A stretch of 47,156 nucleotides of DNA from Verrucomicrobiota bacterium. Lineage in GTDB: Bacteria; Verrucomicrobiota; Verrucomicrobiia; Verrucomicrobiales; Akkermansiaceae. A program made the translations under genes and the position numbers. The first letter of the stretch is position 1; each line of letters begins with the position of its first letter. Location: NCBI GenBank assembly GCA_016871685.1, contig VHCM01000006.1, positions 1-47,156 on the forward strand, given 5' to 3'. Below, piece after piece: positions 30,732 through 39,417 of this stretch. Below the pieces are notes generated by a model. That model made no database searches, was not told where the DNA came from, and was given only the letters and a program-made list of their open reading frames with translations.

Positions 30732-31556
30732 ATGAGCAGTATTCTGAACAAGGTGGCCGCCATCGGCGCGGAACGTGACCGGGAACTCCTCAAGGAGGCG
30801 GCCACCTACATCTACAGCGAGCGCTCGGAGGGCGATCTGCACCTGCACGTGTTCCATCCGCCGAATGGCACCACCCCGCCCCATCCGCTGGTTGTGTTCT
30901 TCCATGGCGGACTCTGGGACGTCTCTGCACCGGCGCAATTCGTGCCTCACGGCCTCCATTTCGCCAACCGGGGCGCGGTTGCGGTCGTCGCCGAAACCCG
31001 CGTCTCGTCACGCCACGCCACCGGCGCTCCCGAAGCCGCGGACGACGCATGCGAGGTCATCGAATGGATGACCGATCACGCCGACACCTTCGACATCGAT
31101 CCGGCACGCATCGCGGTCGGCGGCGCGGGAGGCGGCGCGTTCCTCGCGCTTCACACGGTGATGTCCGAATCCGGCACAACCCCTTCTCCACGCGCGGTCG
31201 TCCTCTTCAGTGCGATCGTCGACACCGGGACGAACCGCGAGCTGCACCGCCACTTTCCCGACGCACGCACCGCAAAACGCATGAGTCCGATGAAACGAGT
31301 CCGCCGGAAACTACCGCCGATGATCCTGTTTCACGGCACGCACGACCGGATCGCCCCATACAGCGCCGTCGAACGCTTCGTCCGCAAACTCCGCTTCCGC
31401 GGCAACCGGATCGAACTCGCCGATTTCGAAAAAGAGGATCACGCGTTTTTCAACTTCAACATGAGCCACCGCAATTTCGAGCTCACCATCGCCGCGGCCG
31501 ACCGCTTTCTCGTCTCCCACGGTGTCCTCACACCCGAACCGCGCGGATCCGCATGA
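30732..31556 (+). CDS. Alpha/beta-hydrolase-fold protein (HSL/esterase-like) with a degenerate nucleophile elbow
   Basis: HPLVVFFHGGLWD, RIAVGGAGGGAFLAL in place of GxSxG, MILFHGTHDRIAPY (Asp), KEDHAFFNF (His). Confidence 0.8.
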   Translation: MSSILNKVAAIGAERDRELLKEAATYIYSERSEGDLHLHVFHPPNGTTPPHPLVVFFHGGLWDVSAPAQFVPHGLHFANRGAVAVVAETRVSSRHATGAPEAADDACEVIEWMTDHADTFDIDPARIAVGGAGGGAFLALHTVMSESGTTPSPRAVVLFSAIVDTGTNRELHRHFPDARTAKRMSPMKRVRRKLPPMILFHGTHDRIAPYSAVERFVRKLRFRGNRIELADFEKEDHAFFNFNMSHRNFELTIAAADRFLVSHGVLTPEPRGSA

Positions 31557-32164
31557 ACCATCACGCTCATCAAGCGGGGCAGGCGCCCCCGCGCATCGGC
31601 CTGTTCGGCGGGACGTTTGATCCGGTGCATCTCGGGCATCTCCACATCGCCCGAATGGCCCGCGAGACGATGCAGCTCGACCAAGTGCGCTTCATCCCCT
31701 GCCGCGTGTCGCCTCACAAGCCGGACGGCAAGCCCGCCGCGTTCGCCCACCGGATGAAGATGCTGGAGCTCGCGCTGGCAAACCTGCCGTGGGCCGTCGC
31801 CGACGACATCGAATCGCACATGGACGAGCCGTCGTATTCGTGGCGCACCGCCGATGTGCTGCATCGCTCGATGCCGGAAGCATCGTTGTTCTGGATCATG
31901 GGCGGCGACCAATGGACCGCACTGCACCGCTGGGCCGAGCCCGAACGGCTCGCCGCCTGCGTCGAGTTCATCGTCGTCGCGCGCGGCGTACCGCCCGAAC
32001 CACGCGCCGGCTTCGCGATGCACCCGCTCGACTGCACGCATCCGGCATCGGCCACCGAAATCCGCCGCGCCATCGCCGAAGGAGCGCAAGATCATCCATG
32101 GCTCGATCCGGTAGTCGCCGCGTACATCGTCAGCCACGCGCTTTACCGCAGGGAGGACGGCTGA
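31553..32164 (+). CDS. nadD: Nicotinate-nucleotide adenylyltransferase
   Basis: RIGLFGGTFDPVHLGHLHIARMARE, SPHKPDGKPAAFAHRMKMLELAL, FWIMGGDQW, ATEIRRAIAEG. Confidence 0.93.
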   Translation: MNHHAHQAGQAPPRIGLFGGTFDPVHLGHLHIARMARETMQLDQVRFIPCRVSPHKPDGKPAAFAHRMKMLELALANLPWAVADDIESHMDEPSYSWRTADVLHRSMPEASLFWIMGGDQWTALHRWAEPERLAACVEFIVVARGVPPEPRAGFAMHPLDCTHPASATEIRRAIAEGAQDHPWLDPVVAAYIVSHALYRREDG

Positions 32165-33134
32165 CACCAAACCACCACAACCAGACCAAGGTGATCAACA
32201 CGGCCGCCAGGCCGACGTGGACGACCTGCACCCACGAGTAAATGTGGATCTGCGCCATCACCACGCCGAGCACCATCTGCGCGAGTACGATCGCCAGCAC
32301 GCCGTTGGCAACACGGCCCGCGCCGTCGCGGCAGGATCTTGCAAGCCGCCACGCCCATATCGTCACCCCCAACACCAACCAGGAAAAACTCCGGTGAAAC
32401 AAGTAAACCCCGGATTGTTCGAGTTCGGAAACCCAGGTCTCGCGCGGGGCGTTGTCGTGAAATTTCGCCAGATGATCGGTGAGTTCGCGCACCTGGGCCC
32501 CGGCAATCCCCTCGGCCACGATGACCAGCCACAGCAAGCCAACAGCCAATCTCAAGCGACGCGAGGTGGACGCGTCCGCATCCACCCGCCACGGATGATC
32601 CGTCCCGCGCCACGCACAGTACGACAAGGTGCCGGTAAGCAACATCGCCAGTGCGAGATGCGCCGTGAGCACGCCGGGCTTCAGCCCGCTGTACACGACG
32701 CGTGCGCCCATCCATGCGTTCACCAGCACAATCACCAGAGAGGCAAAGGCGAGCCAGAACACCAACGGGCGCTTCGCGCGCTGACCGAACGCCGCGACAA
32801 AAGTCGCCAGCGTGAACAAGCCGACCGGCAGACTGCAGAGCCGGTTGATGAACTCGGTCCACACATGACGAGGATTGAATTCGCGGCGCAGGCTTTCCGG
32901 AGTAATGCCCGCCGGATCCCTGCCCATCCGCTCGGCCTTGCGCTGGAATTTCTCGATCGGCAGCGCGGTGAAATCGACTTCATCCGCCGACACCGGCGGA
33001 ATCATCCTGCCCCAGCAGAGCGGCCAGTCGGGACAACCCATCCCAGATCCCGTGACGCGGACCACCGCACCCATACACATCAGCAACAACACGGAGACCA
33101 ACGCAGCTGTCGCAAGCTTCTGAAATGCGGTCAT
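32130..33134 (-). CDS. ctaA: Heme A synthase (COX15/CtaA family)
   Basis: VVRVTGSGMGCPDWPLCWGRMIPP, FNPRHVWTEFINRLCSLPVG, LTAHLALAM, LFHRSFSWLVLG, VQVVHVGLA. Possible start 33152. Confidence 0.9.
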   Translation of the reverse strand: MTAFQKLATAALVSVLLLMCMGAVVRVTGSGMGCPDWPLCWGRMIPPVSADEVDFTALPIEKFQRKAERMGRDPAGITPESLRREFNPRHVWTEFINRLCSLPVGLFTLATFVAAFGQRAKRPLVFWLAFASLVIVLVNAWMGARVVYSGLKPGVLTAHLALAMLLTGTLSYCAWRGTDHPWRVDADASTSRRLRLAVGLLWLVIVAEGIAGAQVRELTDHLAKFHDNAPRETWVSELEQSGVYLFHRSFSWLVLGVTIWAWRLARSCRDGAGRVANGVLAIVLAQMVLGVVMAQIHIYSWVQVVHVGLAAVLITLVWLWWFGVSRPPCGKARG

Positions 33135-33193
33135 GCCCACGCCGCAAACCATGGAGCCGCCACGCGTCGATGCCAACAGGAAATCCGGGAGGA

Positions 33194-34372
33194 TCAGCCG
33201 ATACGATGATTCGCGACCCACGCCTCCGCCGCCGATCTGGCCCATGCGTCGGCTCCCACCACCGCATCCAGCGACGACGACGGACGGACGTCGTGCAGGT
33301 CCATCACCGCGCGGACGCATCGCCAAATCCCGGGAAACGGAATCCCTCCCGCTCGGAACGCATCAACCGCCACCTCGTTGGCCGCGTTGAACACCGCGGG
33401 CATCGTCCCGCCGGCATTGCCCGCGCGGCGCGCGAGACCCAACGCGGGAAACACGTCGTGACACGGTGCTTCAAACTCCAACGCACCCATCGCCGCGAAA
33501 TCGAGCGGCAAAAGCCCGCCCCGGCAGCGCCTCGGCCAAGTGAGTGCATATTGGATCGGGAATGCCATGTCGGGCCGGCTGAGCTGGGCAAGCACCGAGC
33601 CGTCGACAAATTCGACCATCGAATGAACGATGCTTTGCGGATGCACAACCACGTCGATGCGGTCCATGCCGATGTCGAACAACCAGCGCGCTTCGATCAT
33701 CTCCAGTCCCTTGTTGAACAAGGTGGCCGAATCGATCGTCACCTTCGGACCCATCTGCCACGTCGGATGACACAGGGCTTCCTCCGGTGTCACCCGCTCC
33801 AAGCGCTCCGCCGACCACATCCGGAACGGCCCGCCCGATGCGGTGAGAATCAACCGGGCAACCTCGTCGGCATTCCCCCGCCCGTCGAGACACTGGAAGA
33901 TCGCGTTGTGTTCGCTGTCCACCGGCAGGATCCGAACGCCGCGCCGACGCGCCGCGCTGGTCACCACTTCGCCGGCCATCACCAGAATCTCCTTGGACGC
34001 CACCGCAAGATCCTTGCCGGCCTCGATGGCAGCCAGCGCGGGATGCAGCCCTGCCGTACCGACAATCGCCACCAGCACGATGTCCGCCCCGGCCAGCGTC
34101 GCCACTTCGAGCAAGCCTTCCGGCCCGCTGTGAATCCGCGTTCCTTCGGGCAACAGCGCGCGCAGCTCGGCCTCTTTCGACGCGTCACAGATCGCGACAT
34201 CGCGCACGCCGGTGGCGCGCACCTGTTCGGCCAGCCTTGCCACACTGCCATTGGCCGCCAGCGCGACGATCTCGATTTGCCCCGGCAGTCGCGCCGCCAC
34301 CTCGAGCGTGGAAGTGCCGATCGATCCGGTGGACCCCAGCACCACCACCCGGCGTTTCGCGGAGTCACTCAT
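33194..34372 (-). CDS. dxr: 1-deoxy-D-xylulose-5-phosphate reductoisomerase
   Basis: VVVLGSTGSIGTSTLEV, LPVDSEHNAIFQC, LTASGGPFR, HPTWQMGPKVTIDSATLFNKGLEMIEARWLF, VHPQSIVHSMVEFVDGSVLAQLS. Confidence 0.96.
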   Translation of the reverse strand: MSDSAKRRVVVLGSTGSIGTSTLEVAARLPGQIEIVALAANGSVARLAEQVRATGVRDVAICDASKEAELRALLPEGTRIHSGPEGLLEVATLAGADIVLVAIVGTAGLHPALAAIEAGKDLAVASKEILVMAGEVVTSAARRRGVRILPVDSEHNAIFQCLDGRGNADEVARLILTASGGPFRMWSAERLERVTPEEALCHPTWQMGPKVTIDSATLFNKGLEMIEARWLFDIGMDRIDVVVHPQSIVHSMVEFVDGSVLAQLSRPDMAFPIQYALTWPRRCRGGLLPLDFAAMGALEFEAPCHDVFPALGLARRAGNAGGTMPAVFNAANEVAVDAFRAGGIPFPGIWRCVRAVMDLHDVRPSSSLDAVVGADAWARSAAEAWVANHRIG

Positions 34373-35274
34373 GGGGCGATGTTGCGCATCCACTGGAGAT
34401 AAAAGCACGCGACCGGCGCGGTGAAACACAGGCTGTCCAACAGGTCGAGCGATCCACCAATGCCGGGCAGGATCCGCCCGGAGTCCTTCGCGCCGAGCGC
34501 GCGCTTGATCAAGCTCTCCGCCAGATCACCCAGCACAGCCAACACGGCCAGCAACAACGACAGGACCACCACATGCCCGTAGCCACCGAAGCAGGCGAGC
34601 GGACCCGGCAACAGCGCGCGCAGCCCGCAACCGGCCAGCAATGCGAATGCCAGCGCACCGAAAAATCCCTCCCACGTCTTCGCCGGACTGATGTGCGGAA
34701 TCATCTTGTGACGGCCGATCCACGACCCGGTGAGATAGGCACCCATGTCGGTGAATTTGGTCACCGCCACCACCCACAACAACAGACAGGCCCCCTCGCG
34801 GGAAACCAGCCCGCCCACATCCGTGTCCGACCCCATGACGATGCGCGAAAGAAACCCGCAGAGAAAGGGCAGATAGACCATCGCCATCACCGTGCACGCC
34901 ACCGGCTGCAGAGTGGCGATCCCCTCGACCGGCCGACGCAACTGCAACGCGAACGCGCCGATCACCGCGATCGTAAAGAACGCGGGATCCAGCCAGGACG
35001 GGACCACTCCCTGACGAATGAGCGCGGTGTTGAGGATCAACGAGTACGCGGTCGCAAGCGCCACCGCAAATCCCGCCGGAACCATCATCCCGGCCTGCCG
35101 CATCATGCAGAACAATTCGATGGTGGCCAAGACCGTAAGCACGGTCAGCAAGCCGCCGAACGCCCATGCCCGGTGGCTGAAAAACACCGCCGCCACCACC
35201 GACCAGAGGACGAGCGTGCTACCCGAACGCCGCAGGAAAACGGACTTCGCAGACACCGCAGCTGGCTTCGACAT
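34369..35274 (-). CDS. cdsA: Phosphatidate cytidylyltransferase
   Basis: Multi-TM; SPAKTWEGFFGALAFA, GDLAESLIKRALGAKDSGRILPGIGGSLDLLDSL; 4-nt overlap with dxr. Alternative starts upstream to 35322. Confidence 0.92.
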   Translation of the reverse strand: MSKPAAVSAKSVFLRRSGSTLVLWSVVAAVFFSHRAWAFGGLLTVLTVLATIELFCMMRQAGMMVPAGFAVALATAYSLILNTALIRQGVVPSWLDPAFFTIAVIGAFALQLRRPVEGIATLQPVACTVMAMVYLPFLCGFLSRIVMGSDTDVGGLVSREGACLLLWVVAVTKFTDMGAYLTGSWIGRHKMIPHISPAKTWEGFFGALAFALLAGCGLRALLPGPLACFGGYGHVVVLSLLLAVLAVLGDLAESLIKRALGAKDSGRILPGIGGSLDLLDSLCFTAPVACFYLQWMRNIAP

Positions 35275-35423
35275 CCCCTCCATGGGCGGGCTCATCCAAA
35301 ACCGCCCGGGGCCGCCTGGCAATTCAATCCGTCATCCGCCGATTTTACAGAAACCTCCGGCCTCCGGCGGTGTTTCATTCCTTGGATGCCTTGTTTTCGC
35401 ATCCGCCACCAACCCCGACCCCC

Positions 35424-36041
35424 ATGAAGATCCAATCCTCCCTGCTCGCCCTGCTCTTCGCAGGCACCGTCGCCACCCGCGCCGAATCCACCCCGCCGCC
35501 ACCCGCTCCACCCCGTGGCGGACCACCACCGGAACTCGTCAAGGAATTCGACAAGGATGGCAACGGCGAACTCTCGGAAGAAGAACGCCAGTCGATGCGC
35601 GACGCGCTCCGCGAACGCGCGGAAGCCAATCGCAAGGAGACCATCGCCAAGTACGACGCCGATGGCGACGGGACGCTCTCCGAGGACGAACGCGCCAAAA
35701 TGCGCGAGTCGCGCAAGCAGGAGATGGAACAGCGCCGCAAGGACATGCTCGCGAAATACGACACCGATGGTGACGGCAAGCTCTCCGAGGACGAACGCGC
35801 CAAACTGCGCGAAGGCCAGCGCGCCGAAATGATGAAGAAGTTCGACAAGGACGGCGATGGCAAACTCTCCGAGGAGGAACGTGCCGCCATGCCAAGACCA
35901 CCGCGCTCGGAAGGACGCGGCGAAGGTCGCCCGGGTGGCAAACGCGGCGGAGACCGCAAAGGCGGGAAAGACAAAGGCCCGGCAGCCGAGGGCGGCAACG
36001 CCGACGGCCCGATGGAGGCCGACAGCCTTGAGAAAGAATAA
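35424..36041 (+). CDS. Secreted EF-hand protein with four near-identical Ca-binding loops
   Basis: Signal peptide; DKDGNGELSEEE, DADGDGTLSEDE, DTDGDGKLSEDE, DKDGDGKLSEEE; Gly/Lys-rich tail. Confidence 0.9.
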   Translation: MKIQSSLLALLFAGTVATRAESTPPPPAPPRGGPPPELVKEFDKDGNGELSEEERQSMRDALRERAEANRKETIAKYDADGDGTLSEDERAKMRESRKQEMEQRRKDMLAKYDTDGDGKLSEDERAKLREGQRAEMMKKFDKDGDGKLSEEERAAMPRPPRSEGRGEGRPGGKRGGDRKGGKDKGPAAEGGNADGPMEADSLEKE

Positions 36042-36066
36042 TCCGCACTGCCGATCTCGCGAATTC

Positions 36067-36105
36067 AACCCCGGCCCGGATTCATCCGGCCGGGGTTTTT
36101 CTTTT
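36067..36105 (+). terminator. Rho-independent terminator
   Basis: AACCCCGGCC-CGGATTCATCC-GGCCGGGGTT followed by TTTCTTTT. Confidence 0.85.
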
Positions 36106-36184
36106 CCCAAACGACGGCGCATGCCGCACGCGCGACGACCGCGCTTGCACGGTGCCGCCCCCGTCGCTAACGATCGCCCCGCCC

Positions 36185-38167
36185 ATGACCGACCGGCCCG
36201 AACCACACGCCTCGCTCGGCGACATGTATTCGGACTACTTTCTCGATTACGCAAGCTACGTGATCCTCGAGCGGGCCGTGCCGCACCTCGATGACGGACT
36301 CAAACCGGTGCAGCGCCGCATCCTGCACGCGTTGTTCGAGATCGACGACGGCCGCTACAACAAGGTCGCGGGCATCGTCGGCCACACGATGAACTACCAC
36401 CCGCACGGCGACATGTCGATCGGCGCGGCGATCGTCCAGCTCGGCCAGAAGGAACTCCTCATCGACACCCAGGGCAACTGGGGCAACACGCTCACGGGCG
36501 ACGGCGCGGCCGCCCCGCGCTACATCGAGGCGCGCCTGACGAAATTCGCGCTCGACGTGGTCTTCAACCCGAAGACCACCCGCTGGCTCACCAGCTACGA
36601 CGGACGCCGCAAGGAACCCGATACCCTGCCCGTCAAGTTCCCGCTGCTCCTCGCCCAAGGAGTCGAGGGCATCGCGGTGGGCCTCGCCTGCAAGGTGCTG
36701 CCCCACAATTTCAACGAACTCGTCCGCGCATCGATCGCCGCCCTGCGCAACGAGCCGTTCGAACTGCTGCCCGACTTCCCGACCGGCGGCATCATGGACG
36801 CTTCCGAGTACCGCGACGGCATGCGCGGCGGCAAGGTGCGCGTCCGGGCGCGCATCTCGATGGAGAAAAAGGGACTGCTCCGGATCAGCGAGATCCCCTA
36901 CGGCACCACCACCGGCGCACTGATGGAGTCGATCGTCGCCGCGGCGGACAAGGGCAAGATCAAGATCGCGCGCATCGAGGACAACACCGCAGCCGAGGCC
37001 GACATCCTCGTCCACCTGCCGCCGGGTGCGGACCCCGAAACGACCCGCGACGCGCTCTTCGCATTCTCGGATTGCGAACTTTCGATCTCGCCCAACGCCT
37101 GCGTGATCACCGAGGGCAAGCCGCGCTTCCTCGGCGTGTCGGACATCCTCAAGCTCAACGCGCTCAAAACGCGCGAACTACTCAAACTCGAACTCGAGAT
37201 CCGCCTCGGAGAACTCGCGGAGAAATGGCACTTCAGCTCGCTCGAAAAAATCTTCATCGAAAAACGCATCTACCGCGACATCGAGGAGTGCGAAACCTGG
37301 GAGGCCGTGCTCGCCGCGATCGACAAGGGGCTGCAGCCGTACAAGAAACAATTCAAGCGGGAGATCACCGGCGATGATATCATCCGCCTCACCGAGATCC
37401 GCATCAAACGCATCTCGAAGTACGATTCGTTCAAGGCCGACGAAGAGATCCGGCAGTTGGAAGACTCGATCGCCGAGGCGGAGAAACACCTGCGCAACCT
37501 CACCAAGTACGCGATCCGCTGGTTCGAGGAACTCGGTAAGAAACACGGCAAAGGACGCGAGCGCCGGACCGAAATCACCTCATTCGAACGGGTCGACCGC
37601 ACCCAGGTCATCGCCGCCACCGAGACGCTCTACCTCGATGCCAAACATGGATTCGCCGGATACGGAATCAAGAAGGACGGCGAACCGATCGGCAAGTGCT
37701 CGACCATCGACGACATCATCTCGTTCACCCAGGAGGGCAAGATGCGCGTCACCAAGGTCGCCGAGAAGGGATTCATCGGCCACAAGCCGCTGCGCGTCGC
37801 TGTCTTCCGCAAGGACGAACCTCTCATCTACTCGATGATCTACCGTGACGGCCGCGACGGGCCGGTGCTCGCCAAACGGTTCACTGTCGGCGGCGTGACC
37901 CGCGACAAGGAGTACGACCTCACCAAGGGCAAAGCCGGCACACGCGTGCTCTACCTCGCCGTCCACGCCACCGAGGAGGAAAGCGCCGCCCAGATGCTTC
38001 TCGTCCACCTCAAGCCGGCCCCGCGCATGCGCAGCCTCGTGCGCCCGCTGCACTTCGCCGAGTTCGGCGTGAAGAGCCGCGGATCCGGCGGCAACCTCGT
38101 CACGAAAAACACGGTCGACCGCATCGTCCGCGCACCCAAGGACTACGATCCAGCCGCAGGAGCCTGA
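36185..38167 (+). CDS. Type IIA topoisomerase A subunit (GyrA/ParC-like, short form)
   Basis: ILERAVPHLDDGLKPVQRRILHALFE, NYHPHGDMSIGAAIVQLGQ, GDGAAAPRYIEARLTKFA (catalytic Tyr), FPTGGIMD. Confidence 0.92.
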   Translation: MTDRPEPHASLGDMYSDYFLDYASYVILERAVPHLDDGLKPVQRRILHALFEIDDGRYNKVAGIVGHTMNYHPHGDMSIGAAIVQLGQKELLIDTQGNWGNTLTGDGAAAPRYIEARLTKFALDVVFNPKTTRWLTSYDGRRKEPDTLPVKFPLLLAQGVEGIAVGLACKVLPHNFNELVRASIAALRNEPFELLPDFPTGGIMDASEYRDGMRGGKVRVRARISMEKKGLLRISEIPYGTTTGALMESIVAAADKGKIKIARIEDNTAAEADILVHLPPGADPETTRDALFAFSDCELSISPNACVITEGKPRFLGVSDILKLNALKTRELLKLELEIRLGELAEKWHFSSLEKIFIEKRIYRDIEECETWEAVLAAIDKGLQPYKKQFKREITGDDIIRLTEIRIKRISKYDSFKADEEIRQLEDSIAEAEKHLRNLTKYAIRWFEELGKKHGKGRERRTEITSFERVDRTQVIAATETLYLDAKHGFAGYGIKKDGEPIGKCSTIDDIISFTQEGKMRVTKVAEKGFIGHKPLRVAVFRKDEPLIYSMIYRDGRDGPVLAKRFTVGGVTRDKEYDLTKGKAGTRVLYLAVHATEEESAAQMLLVHLKPAPRMRSLVRPLHFAEFGVKSRGSGGNLVTKNTVDRIVRAPKDYDPAAGA

Positions 38168-38186
38168 GCGTGCTTCCGCAGCCCAC

Positions 38187-38273
38187 TCCTCAGCCATCAC
38201 ACTGAGACATCCGCACACCGGCATCTTCACCCTCTCCGCCGTCACACCCCGCGGGGTTTGCGGATGCTGAGGA
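38187..38273. repeat. Intergenic inverted repeat (structured region between the topoisomerase A gene and trpS)
   Basis: Right arm TGCGGATGCTGAGGA (38259-38273) is the exact reverse complement of TCCTCAGC (38187-38194) plus ATCCGCA (38209-38215); CCCCGCGGGG palindrome at 38247-38256. Confidence 0.5.
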
Positions 38274-38308
38274 CAGAGGACGAAAGTCGTGCCGACACCT
38301 CTCCCCCA

Positions 38309-38340
38309 ACTTGAAACTGAACACTTGAAACTGAACACTT
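38309..38340 (+). repeat. ACTTGAAACTGAAC-family intergenic repeat (2 tandem 14-mer units plus a partial)
   Basis: ACTTGAAACTGAAC ACTTGAAACTGAAC ACTT; same motif recurs near 42284-42305 and 46136-46160. Confidence 0.75.
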
Positions 38341-38416
38341 TCCCCCCACTTGAACCTTCCCACCCCGTGGTTCATCGACCTTGACCGCCCGCGCGTCCGG
38401 ATTCCATCCTGCGGCC

Positions 38417-39382
38417 ATGCGCATCCTCACCGGCCTGCAGCCCAGCGGAAAACTGCACATCGGCAACTACTTCGGCGCGATCGAGCCGGCCGTGCGCCTG
38501 CAGGAGATGGGTGAGGCGTTCTACTTCATCGCGGATTACCATGCGATGACCTCCTCGCATGATCCCGCGGCCCTGCGCGACAACGTGCGCGAACTCGCCG
38601 TCGACTTCCTCGCCTGCGGACTCGATCCGGCGCGCGCCGTCTTCTTCCGCCAGAGCGCGGTGCCGGAGGTCAACGAACTCGCCTGGATCCTGTCCACCGT
38701 GTGCCCGATGGGCCTGCTCAACAAGTGCCACTCGTTCAAGGACAAGACCGCGCAAGGCATCTCGCCCAACCACGGGCTCTTCGCCTACCCGGTGCTCATG
38801 GCCGCGGACATCCTGCTCTACGACGCCAACCAGGTGCCCGTCGGCAAGGACCAGAAGCAACACCTCGAGGTGGCGCGCGACCTCGCGGTGAAACTCAACG
38901 AAACCTATGGCGAAGGCACCGTGATCGTCCCCGAACCGATCATCCGCGACGACACGGCGGTGGTCACCGGCCTCGACGGCCGCAAAATGAGCAAGAGCTA
39001 CTCGAACACGCTGCCGATCTTCGGCGAGGAAAAGGAACTCAGAAAACTCGTCATGCGCATCAAGACGGACTCGACACCAGTCGAGGAACCCAAACCCACC
39101 GACAACTCGGTGATCCTCGCGCTGCACCCGTTGTTCGCCAATGAATCGCAACACGCGTCGCTGGTCCACGCGTTCCGCCAAGGCGGCACCGGCTACGGCG
39201 ATCTCAAGAAACAGCTCGCCGACGCGTACTGGGATTTCTTCGCACCGATGCGCCGGCGGCGGGAGGAAATCCTCGCCGACCGCGGCTACGTGGAGCGCGT
39301 GCTCGCGGAAGGAGCCACCCGCGCCCGCGCCGAGGCCGCGAAGGTGCTCGACCGCGTCCGGCGTGCGGTCGGACTGGCTTGA
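38417..39382 (+). CDS. trpS: Tryptophanyl-tRNA synthetase
   Basis: ILTGLQPSGKLHIGNYFGAI, DYHAMTS, LMAADILLYDANQVPVGKDQKQHLEVARD, GRKMSKSYSN. Confidence 0.96.
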   Translation: MRILTGLQPSGKLHIGNYFGAIEPAVRLQEMGEAFYFIADYHAMTSSHDPAALRDNVRELAVDFLACGLDPARAVFFRQSAVPEVNELAWILSTVCPMGLLNKCHSFKDKTAQGISPNHGLFAYPVLMAADILLYDANQVPVGKDQKQHLEVARDLAVKLNETYGEGTVIVPEPIIRDDTAVVTGLDGRKMSKSYSNTLPIFGEEKELRKLVMRIKTDSTPVEEPKPTDNSVILALHPLFANESQHASLVHAFRQGGTGYGDLKKQLADAYWDFFAPMRRRREEILADRGYVERVLAEGATRARAEAAKVLDRVRRAVGLA

Positions 39383-39417
39383 GCGGATCCGGTTCATGCC
39401 CCAAAGCGGCCAAGCAC

